DNA of 6,150 bases. Source: Desulfobulbus sp. (GTDB lineage: Bacteria; Desulfobacterota; Desulfobulbia; Desulfobulbales; Desulfobulbaceae). Of the stretch, positions 1 to 5,812 are shown piece after piece (the stretch's first letter is position 1; every line of letters begins with the position of its first letter). Location: assembly GCA_030602145.1 (NCBI GenBank), contig JAUWAH010000154.1:1-6150 (forward strand), in the 5' to 3' direction. Both the position numbers and the translations under genes were made by a program. The notes beneath the pieces were generated by a model. It did no database searches. It saw nothing but the letters and a program-made list of their open reading frames with translations, and was not told the DNA's origin.

Positions 1-51
1 ATACTTGAGAATGAGCATCTCCCGGAGGTAGACAGCGACAAATCCTTGCAT
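1..51 (-). CDS. Probable ABC-2 type transporter permease, N-terminal fragment (17 codons)
   Basis: An open frame starts with ATG at 51-49 and runs off the window edge. Its start overlaps the stop codon of the ATP-binding protein gene as TGATG. A GAAGG Shine-Dalgarno sequence lies at 63-59, 7 nt before the ATG, the same spacing as for other genes here. The visible peptide is MQGFVAVYLREMLILKY. The form 'short start, aromatic, then R-E-M/L-x-x-L' is what I recall from the cytoplasmic N-terminus of ABC-2 permeases just before the first membrane helix. The position, directly after and coupled to a DrrA-like ATPase gene, fits the membrane partner of that exporter. Only 17 residues are visible, so the family call rests mostly on context. 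Confidence 0.6.
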   Translation of the reverse strand, partial: MQGFVAVYLREMLILKY

Positions 52-887
52 CACATCACCTTCTTTCCCGTGAGGGCCAGAAAGGCATCCTCGAGATTGA
101 CCCGCCGCAGGGTAAAACCGAAGTCCTGGCCGGCGGAGAACTGCGTGGCCTCATCACGGGTGGCGAAATAGCGGGTCTGGATGCCTTCGCCGTTCATCTG
201 GTCGATGGCCCAATGTCCGAGTTGGGCCATCAAAGCTTGGGGTTGATCGAGGGCCACGATTCGTCCTCGATCGATGAAGGCGACCCGGCTGGCCAGAAAT
301 TCCGCCTCCTCGATATAGTGGGTGGTGAGAAAGATGGTGGTGCCGTCCTGCTGCACCCGTTTGATCAGCGACCAGATGCGGCGGCGGATGGCCGGGTCCA
401 GGCCGACGGTGGGTTCGTCGAGGAAGAGGATCCTGGGTTCGTGCATCAGGGCGCGGGCAATCATCAATCGCCGCTTAAGGCCGCCGGAGAGTTGCTTGAC
501 CAGGGTGTGGAGCCGATCCTCCAATTCCACATAGGCCAGGAGCTGCTCGATCTTCTGCCGACGAAATGCCGGCGCCATGCCGAACAGTCGTCCGTGGATA
601 TCGAGGTTTTCCAGCACGTTCAGCTCGCTGTCGAGGTTGATGTGCTGCGGCACCAGGCCGCACTGACGCTTGGCGGCAAGAGGCTCGGATTCGATGTCGT
701 GGCCGTTTAAACGAACCTGACCACCACTGAGCCGGGTGAGACCGGTAAGGATGCGGATGGTGGTCGTCTTGCCGGCCCCGTTTGGGCCCAGGAAGGCGAA
801 TAATTCGCCAGGAGCCACCGAGAGATCGATGCCGTCCACCGCCCGGGTTGCGCCGTAGGATTTCTGCAGGTGCTCGATACGGATCAT
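51..887 (-). CDS. ABC-2 type transporter ATP-binding protein (DrrA/YadG-like)
   Basis: This is a complete 278-aa nucleotide-binding subunit that would sit on the cytoplasmic face and drive an ABC-2 exporter. All canonical motifs are intact: Walker A GPNGAGKTT at residues 34-42, Q-loop Q81, signature LSGG at 133-136 followed by LKRR, Walker B ILFLDEPT at 153-160 with catalytic E158, D-loop GLD at 162-164, and H-loop H190. The C-terminus contains NLEDAFLALTG (264-274), a typical ending of DrrA/CcmA-type ATPases that pair with ABC-2 permeases. The ATG at 887 puts the first beta strand (IRIEHLQKSYG) where the family expects it, so the start is sound, yet no Shine-Dalgarno precedes it; the leader is an AACC-type repeat. 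The likely permease begins at its stop codon. It is separated from the chelatase operon by 121 bp, so it may be a separate unit. The exported substrate cannot be told from the ATPase. Confidence 0.95.
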   Translation of the reverse strand: MIRIEHLQKSYGATRAVDGIDLSVAPGELFAFLGPNGAGKTTTIRILTGLTRLSGGQVRLNGHDIESEPLAAKRQCGLVPQHINLDSELNVLENLDIHGRLFGMAPAFRRQKIEQLLAYVELEDRLHTLVKQLSGGLKRRLMIARALMHEPRILFLDEPTVGLDPAIRRRIWSLIKRVQQDGTTIFLTTHYIEEAEFLASRVAFIDRGRIVALDQPQALMAQLGHWAIDQMNGEGIQTRYFATRDEATQFSAGQDFGFTLRRVNLEDAFLALTGKKVM

Positions 888-902
888 GGTTGGTTTGGTT
901 GG
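888..902 (+). other. Two-tetrad G-quadruplex motif abutting the ABC ATPase start codon
   Basis: The plus strand reads GGTTGGTTTGGTTGG: four GG runs separated by TT, TTT and TT. It differs at one position from the thrombin-binding aptamer GGTTGGTGTGGTTGG, which is known to fold into an antiparallel two-layer quadruplex. It lies on the template strand and ends at the base adjoining the ATG at 887. The transcript therefore carries the C-rich complement CCAACCAAACCAACC instead of a ribosome binding site. The match is read directly from the sequence. Folding in the cell and any regulatory role are inferred, and two-layer quadruplexes are only moderately stable. Confidence 0.5.
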
Positions 903-919
903 TCTGTGTTTTCGATTAA

Positions 920-943
920 CCCGAAGACGCTGGAGCCTTCGGG
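920..943. repeat. Inverted repeat, 7-bp perfect stem with 10-nt loop
   Basis: The arm CCCGAAG (920-926) is mirrored by CTTCGGG (937-943) around a 10-nt spacer. In the minus-strand transcript it would form a GC-rich hairpin in the leader of the ABC ATPase gene, about 33 nt before its ATG. It is followed by TTAATCG and not by a U-run, so it does not look like an intrinsic terminator. It could be an operator, an mRNA leader structure, or chance in GC-rich DNA. Confidence 0.45.
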
Positions 944-999
944 GTGCATTCCCACGATGGAGCGCGGCAACGATCTATACGGGGTTCCCGCAGGCACCG

Positions 1000-1025
1000 A
1001 AAAAACCCTCACTGCCCGGCCAGGG
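1000..1025 (-). terminator. Possible weak intrinsic terminator at the end of chlI
   Basis: Read on the minus strand, CCCTG (1025-1021) can pair with CAG (1014-1012) and then GG(G) (1008-1006), with the stop codon TGA (1011-1009) bulged out. A run of six T (1005-1000) follows at once. The stem is short and interrupted and the U-run is brief, so termination would be partial at best. Its place, overlapping the last codons of chlI and ahead of an apparently unrelated transporter gene, is where the chelatase operon would be expected to end. Confidence 0.3.
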
Positions 1026-2052
1026 CCCGCTTACGCAGGGTCTGGACGCTGTCGGCGATCTCCATCAGCGGTTGCCGTCGCACCCGGTGCGGCAGGACCA
1101 GTTCGGAGGCGGTGCGGATATCTCCGGACTCCACCTGGGTGCGGCCGTCCAGGGCAGCCAGGGTCTTGGCGGTCTTGAGCATGATGATGTCGCCGCGATG
1201 ACCGTCCACCCCAACCTCCAGGCAGGTGCGGGCGATTTCGAACAACAGCGGCCGTTCGATCTGTACCTCGGGGTACAGCGAACGGGCGATGAGCAGCCGG
1301 TCGGCCAGGGCATCGGATTCGGCCTGCCACTGGGCGGCGAACCGTTCCGGATCGAGATCGAAGGCGGCCCGCCGTTCCATGATCGCCACCCGGTCCTCGG
1401 TGGTGCGGATGCCCTCGATGGTGACGCAGAGGCCGAAGCGGTCGAGCAACTGCGGCCGCAGTTCTCCCTCCTCGGGATTCATGGTGCCCACCAGGGTGAA
1501 GCGGGCCGGATGGGAAAAGGAGACCCCCTCGCGTTCGATGGTGTTGACCCCCATGGCCGCCGAATCGAGCAGCACATCGACCACATGGTCGTCCAAGAGG
1601 TTGACCTCGTCGACATAGAGGATGTTGCGGTGCGCCTGGGCCAGGATGCCGGGTTCGACCCGCTTCTCGCCCTTTTTCAGGGCATGCTCCAGGTCAAGGG
1701 TGCCCACCACCCGATCCTCGGTAGCGCCGACCGGCAGTTCCACCACCCGCACTTTGCGCAGCACCACCTCCCGTGTGGCTGCCAGGGCCGAGTCAGCCTG
1801 CACAGCCTGGCGGATCTCGATGTACACCTCGTATTCCTCGTTGGGATCGAGCTGATAGGGATCGTCGCGGAACACCGGGATCTCGGGCAGGATATCTGCC
1901 AGGGCGCGAACTGCGGTCGATTTTGCCGTCCCTTTCTCGCCACGGATGAGCACTCCGGAGAGGCCGGGATTGACGACATTGAGCATCAAGGCCAGTTTCA
2001 TGGTGTCCTGGCCGACAAGGGCGGTAAAGGGATAGATCGGGCGATTGTTCAT
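1009..2052 (-). CDS. chlI: Mg/Co-chelatase AAA+ ATPase subunit I (ChlI/BchI-like)
   Basis: This 347-aa cytoplasmic AAA+ ATPase matches the usual size of ChlI/BchI, the motor subunit whose hexamer, with subunit D, powers metal insertion by the large chelatase subunit. Walker A is [10 protein letters not shown] (residues 37-46), Walker [11 protein letters not shown] (144-153), and the conserved chelatase block [19 protein letters not shown] spans 189-207. A helical C-terminal lid domain follows, ending in HRVRRQPL (322-329). The segment after the first helix (62-75) is acidic and lacks cysteines, unlike its neighbour chlD. An RGD tripeptide lies at 286-288. The ATG at 2052 overlaps the chlD stop as ATGA, and a GAGGAA ribosome site lies at 2065-2060, 7 nt upstream. 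Since the operon has a cobN gene and no visible chlorophyll genes, the metal is more likely cobalt than magnesium; that is inference from context, and the symbol denotes the family, not a proven magnesium role. Confidence 0.93.
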   Translation of the reverse strand: MNNRPIYPFTALVGQDTMKLALMLNVVNPGLSGVLIRGEKGTAKSTAVRALADILPEIPVFRDDPYQLDPNEEYEVYIEIRQAVQADSALAATREVVLRKVRVVELPVGATEDRVVGTLDLEHALKKGEKRVEPGILAQAHRNILYVDEVNLLDDHVVDVLLDSAAMGVNTIEREGVSFSHPARFTLVGTMNPEEGELRPQLLDRFGLCVTIEGIRTTEDRVAIMERRAAFDLDPERFAAQWQAESDALADRLLIARSLYPEVQIERPLLFEIARTCLEVGVDGHRGDIIMLKTAKTLAALDGRTQVESGDIRTASELVLPHRVRRQPLMEIADSVQTLRKRALAGQ

Positions 2053-4076
2053 GGGTGGTTTCCTCGGACGATGTCGACCAGGGCCTGGGCCTTGAGGTCG
2101 TCGATTTTAAAATATTGGGCCTCCATGGCCCCGGCCAGCCGCCTGGCCAAACCAAAGGTGACCAGCCCGGCCTCCTCGGTGTCGACCACGATGCTGCGAA
2201 TGCGCTTGTCCCGAGCCAGCGCGCTGGCCAGAAGAAGCGACTCCTCCACCGGCTTGCCGTTGGCCAGGGCCACGTTGCATTTGCCGTCGGTGATGAACAG
2301 CACGATCGGTTGGGCCGTGGGATTCTTGATCAGGTAGTTGCGTACCTGTTCGTGACACTTGACCAGGCCGGCCGACAGGGGAGTGCGACCACCCACCGGC
2401 ATTTCGGCCAGCAGTTTGCCGGCCAGATCCACCGAAGTGGTGGGCGGCAGGTTGACCGCAGCCTCGTTCTTGCGGAAGGTGATCATCGCCACCCGATCCC
2501 TCTTCTGATAGGCATCGAGCAACAGCGACATCACCGCGCCCTTGGAGGCGGTCATCCGGCCGCGGGCGCCCATGGAGCCGCTGGCGTCGACCACGAAGAG
2601 CAGCAGGTTGCCGATCCGCTTTTCCCGGATCTTGGAGCGCAGATCCTGTTCGCGCAGATGCACGGCCAAGCCGTCGTCGCCGGCCCGTTGCCGCTGAAAG
2701 GGGGCCGCGGCCCGCAGGGTGGCGTCCAGGGCGAGGTCGTCGCTGGGACGCAGGGCGCTTTTCACGTACCGCCCTTTTTTCTGGGCAATACGGCTGCGCG
2801 ACCGGCGGCCCGATCCCCGCCGCACCACCCGGTCCTTGGCGCCGCTGATCGCCTTGACCTTGAAGGTGGCGCCGATCTCGAACACCGCCTCTTCCCGGCC
2901 GGCGTCGGGCTGCCTGCCCTCCTGTTCCTGCTGTTCGCCCGGATCCGGCTGGTCGTCCGGCGAGGTTTGCTGCTCCTGGGGAGGTGGAGGTTGGGCCTCT
3001 TGTTCGCTCGGATCTTCCTGCGGCTGTTCGTTGCGCTCTTCCTGGTTTTCCTCGGGCGGCGTTTCGTCCTGCTGTTCGTCCTGTTGCTCCTCGGGCGGCG
3101 GGGGAGGAGGGGGCGGCTGGGCGACGCGGCGGCGATGGATCAGCACCATCGGCGCCACGAACCGGATATGGTCGACGCTGACCTCGAGCTTGCCCTCCAG
3201 GGCAGCCAGGGCGCGGGCCGCCTGTTCCATCACCAGATCGGCGCGGTGGCCGGCGACATTGTTTTCCCGGCAGAGTTCGCCGATGAAGCTGCGCAGATGG
3301 GCAGCGACCCGGACTCCGGGCAGGAGGGCGCGGCCACGGGCAATGCGATGGGCCAGTTGGTCGCTTTGTTGTTGATGCTGGGCGAGAAAGGCAGCCGGGT
3401 CATGGTCGAAGGCCTCGCGCCGCTCCATCAGGGTGACCCGTTCCTCGGGATCATGGCTGCCGGCAATCTCCAGGCAGAGGCCGAAGCGGTCGAGCAACTG
3501 CGGACGCAGCTCGCCTTCCTCGGGATTCATGGTGCCCACCAGGATAAAGCGGGACGGATGACGGAAGGAGATCCCCTCGCGTTCGATCCGGTTTTCACCG
3601 CTGGCGGCGGCGTCGAGGATAAGATCGACGATGTGGTCATCCAACAGGTTGACCTCGTCGACATAGAGCAAACCGCGATGGGCGGCGGCCAGGAGGCCCG
3701 GGGCAAAGACCACCCGGCCGGTCTTGAGCGAGCGGGGAAAATCGATGCCGCCGGCGACCCGGTCCTCGGTTGCGTTCAAAGGGAGTTCGATCAGTCGCGT
3801 CCGGCGGATACGGGTGTCCAGGGAGGGAAACAGCCGGGCGCAGTCCGGACACCGGTCTTCACCCTGCAGAGCGGAACAGGAATAAGGGCACCCCCGGACC
3901 ACCTCGATCTCCGGCAAGAGAGCAGCTAAAGCCCGGACCATGGTCGATTTGGCCGTACCCTTCTCGCCCCGGAGCAGAATGCCGCCCACGGCCGGGTTGA
4001 TCGCCGCCAGCAGCAGCCCCTGTTGCAGTTGTGCCTGGCCGACCACCGCCGCCAGCGGATAGACTGTTCGTTCCAT
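2049..4076 (-). CDS. chlD: Fused AAA+/VWA cobaltochelatase-type subunit (ChlD-like)
   Basis: This 675-aa protein has the layout of ChlD/BchD and of the 'putative cobaltochelatase' family TIGR02442. An N-terminal AAA+ domain (about 1-320) has Walker [11 protein letters not shown] (36-45), Walker [11 protein letters not shown] (136-145) and [19 protein letters not shown] (181-199). A linker begins with eight prolines (321-328) and is very rich in E, Q, D and P up to about 395. A basic stretch follows (415-440, including [11 protein letters not shown]). The C-terminal VWA domain (about 487-675) has an intact metal-ion-dependent adhesion site: DASGS at 497-501, T565 in GGRTPL, and D597 in ITDGK. 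A four-cysteine cluster (C63, C67, C76, C79) sits in the AAA+ domain. Both nucleotide motifs look functional, whereas D subunits of chlorophyll chelatases often have degenerate ones. It should act with ChlI as the cytoplasmic ATPase platform for CobN. It starts 8 nt after the receptor stop behind a weak AGAG site and overlaps chlI by 4 nt. The metal specificity is inferred from cobN. Confidence 0.92.
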   Translation of the reverse strand: MERTVYPLAAVVGQAQLQQGLLLAAINPAVGGILLRGEKGTAKSTMVRALAALLPEIEVVRGCPYSCSALQGEDRCPDCARLFPSLDTRIRRTRLIELPLNATEDRVAGGIDFPRSLKTGRVVFAPGLLAAAHRGLLYVDEVNLLDDHIVDLILDAAASGENRIEREGISFRHPSRFILVGTMNPEEGELRPQLLDRFGLCLEIAGSHDPEERVTLMERREAFDHDPAAFLAQHQQQSDQLAHRIARGRALLPGVRVAAHLRSFIGELCRENNVAGHRADLVMEQAARALAALEGKLEVSVDHIRFVAPMVLIHRRRVAQPPPPPPPPEEQQDEQQDETPPEENQEERNEQPQEDPSEQEAQPPPPQEQQTSPDDQPDPGEQQEQEGRQPDAGREEAVFEIGATFKVKAISGAKDRVVRRGSGRRSRSRIAQKKGRYVKSALRPSDDLALDATLRAAAPFQRQRAGDDGLAVHLREQDLRSKIREKRIGNLLLFVVDASGSMGARGRMTASKGAVMSLLLDAYQKRDRVAMITFRKNEAAVNLPPTTSVDLAGKLLAEMPVGGRTPLSAGLVKCHEQVRNYLIKNPTAQPIVLFITDGKCNVALANGKPVEESLLLASALARDKRIRSIVVDTEEAGLVTFGLARRLAGAMEAQYFKIDDLKAQALVDIVRGNHP
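2060..2065 (-). promoter_or_regulatory. Ribosome binding site of chlI inside the chlD 3' end
   Basis: GAGGAA lies 7 nt before the ATG at 2052, within the last codons of chlD. Together with the ATGA stop/start overlap it supports this start and suggests reinitiation or coupling, which would keep the two ATPase subunits in balance. Confidence 0.7.
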
Positions 4077-4084
4077 AGAAATCT

Positions 4085-5812
4085 CTACATCTTCCAGCTT
4101 ACGCCGGCGATCCAGGTCAGCGGAGGACCGAGCAGACCGTCGGCATAGTAATAGGTGGTATCGGCCAGGTTTTTAACCTCGGTGAACAGACCATATTGCC
4201 CCAAGCTATACTCGGCCCGGAGATTGGCGAGCATATAGTCCGGCACGGTTTTGGTGTTGGCCCGGTTGCGGTACACCTCGGAGACATACTTGCCGGAAAG
4301 AACTGCGGTCAGCCGGTCGGTGGCCTGCCAGGTACAATCCAGGGTGGCGGTGTGCTCCGCCTTGGCCGGGATAAAGAGCCCGGTCTCCTCGTCGATGGCC
4401 CGGAGGTAGGTGTAGCCGGCCTTGAGGCTGAGGGGTTCGAGCGGTTTCCAGGTGATCGCCACATCGCCGCCCCGATAGGTCACCTCACCGAAGTTCTGAT
4501 ACTGACCGACACCGTCGTCTCCGGTGACATAGGTGATCCGGTCGCTGAGCCGGTTGTAGAAGACCGAGGTGCGCACCGAAAGGTCATCCATCGGGGTGAG
4601 ACCCAGGGCCAGGCTGTAGTTGTCGGCGGTCTCCATGCCCAGATCGGGGTTGGGCCGGGTGGAACTGGTCTGGTTGTAGCGTTGGTAGAAGGAGGGGATA
4701 TTGTTGCTGCCGCTGTAGGATCCGGTCAGGCCCCAGCGCGGTTGCTGATAGCTCAGCTTCAATTCCGGATTGAGCACGTCGTCGAAGGCGGTGTTGGCGT
4801 TGGCCCGCAGGCCGCCGGTCAGCGACCAAGGGCTCTGCGATCGATGCAGGGTCTGGCTGGCAAAAATCGAAAAGACCTCCTCGCTCTGGTCGTCGAAGGT
4901 GGTGCCGCTGGCCCGGGCCAAGCGGTAGCCGGCGCCGTAATCCAATCGGCCGAATCCGCCGGTGTCGAGCGAGGAACTCAGATCCTCACCCAGTTCGTTG
5001 ACCCGCAGCCGTTGGTCCAATCGCTTGCCGATGTCGGTGTTGTGCTGCTCGCCCATGTTGAGGAAGGTGGCGCTGGTCAAGCCCCAGGCCCGTGCCTGGC
5101 CGGTCAGGATCGTGGTCTCGTTCTCCTTGCGGGATTGCGGGGTGGGATAGTCCGGCAGGCCGGTCAAGCCCCTCTCATCGCGGACGAAATCGACCCCCAG
5201 ATTTACCCCGCGCTCTGCATCTCCGTTGTAGGAAAGCTTGAGTCCGCCCCGCTGACGGAGACTGTCGTTGTTGACCGTATAGCCCTGGGTGGTTTCCACC
5301 TCACCGCCGGCCTCCGCGGCCCAGGGACCGCTGCGACCCTGGACGCCCACCCCGGCATAGCCGGTGTCCTGGTTGCCGCCGTAGGTCTTGATCGAACCGC
5401 CGATCGATTTGATGGTCTTGGTGGTGATGAGGATCACGCCGCCGCCGGCATCCTGGCCGTAGCGCACACCGCCCTTGCCGCGCAGGATCTCGATCCGCTC
5501 GACCTTGTCCGGGTCGACCATGGACCAGTTGACCGCCCCATAGCTGGAGGTGGGATCGTTGATCGGCCGGCCGTCCACCAGCACCCGGACCTTGGAGGAG
5601 CCGTGGATGCTCACCGAGGTGTCGCCGGCGCTCACCCCGGGCACATGGTTGAGCAGATCGGCCATCTTGTTGGCCTTCATCCGCCGGATCTCCTCAACCG
5701 TGAGCACAATGGCGCCGTCCTCACCGGCGGCGACAACCGCCGGCAGCAGCAACCATCCGGCGCAGAGGAGCGTGGCACAGGTTTGCATCAGCCTGCCGAC
5801 TTTTCGGACCAT
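4085..5812 (-). CDS. TonB-dependent outer-membrane receptor (BtuB-like size)
   Basis: With the start at 5812 this is a 575-aa TonB-dependent receptor that would import a scarce ligand across the outer membrane. A signal peptide is clear: basic MVRKVGR, a hydrophobic core ATLLCAGWLLLPAVVA, and cleavage near residue 30. A TonB-box-like AIVLT (34-38) comes next. The plug domain (about 38-135) includes ADLLNHVPGV (51-60), VRVLVDGRPIND (75-86) and VERIEILRG (104-112), then GGGVILITTK (123-132). The rest is beta-barrel, with alternating aromatic strands and NPDLGMETADNYSL (388-401), a late-barrel motif typical of the family. The last strand ends GVSWKM, with Met where Phe is usual. ATG 5812 has a GAGG site 7 nt upstream and supplies the basic n-region; ATG 5788, overlapping the cobN stop as TGATG, is the alternative (567 aa). 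The length is near that of BtuB, and linkage to chelatase genes suggests a corrinoid, cobalt or tetrapyrrole ligand. The ligand itself cannot be read from sequence. Confidence 0.95.
   Translation of the reverse strand: MVRKVGRLMQTCATLLCAGWLLLPAVVAAGEDGAIVLTVEEIRRMKANKMADLLNHVPGVSAGDTSVSIHGSSKVRVLVDGRPINDPTSSYGAVNWSMVDPDKVERIEILRGKGGVRYGQDAGGGVILITTKTIKSIGGSIKTYGGNQDTGYAGVGVQGRSGPWAAEAGGEVETTQGYTVNNDSLRQRGGLKLSYNGDAERGVNLGVDFVRDERGLTGLPDYPTPQSRKENETTILTGQARAWGLTSATFLNMGEQHNTDIGKRLDQRLRVNELGEDLSSSLDTGGFGRLDYGAGYRLARASGTTFDDQSEEVFSIFASQTLHRSQSPWSLTGGLRANANTAFDDVLNPELKLSYQQPRWGLTGSYSGSNNIPSFYQRYNQTSSTRPNPDLGMETADNYSLALGLTPMDDLSVRTSVFYNRLSDRITYVTGDDGVGQYQNFGEVTYRGGDVAITWKPLEPLSLKAGYTYLRAIDEETGLFIPAKAEHTATLDCTWQATDRLTAVLSGKYVSEVYRNRANTKTVPDYMLANLRAEYSLGQYGLFTEVKNLADTTYYYADGLLGPPLTWIAGVSWKM

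Noticed and set aside
970..985. TATAGAT (minus strand) as a -10 promoter element for the ABC gene
   Set aside because: No reasonable -35 hexamer is found 16-18 nt upstream (TTTCGG at best), so I do not call a promoter.
886..2337. Plus-strand open frame (483 codons) opposite chlI and the intergenic gap
   Set aside because: It has no recognisable domain and runs across two genes on the other strand. Its length follows from scarce stop codons in GC-rich antisense.
3095..3120. G-rich run on the plus strand as a quadruplex or repeat element
   Set aside because: It encodes the eight-proline start of the chlD linker on the minus strand and is explained by the protein sequence.
2055..3929. Long plus-strand open frame (624 codons) opposite chlD
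   Set aside because: It mirrors the antisense of a well-supported gene in GC-rich DNA, is low in recognisable motifs and rich in G, L and R repeats. It is a codon-bias shadow.
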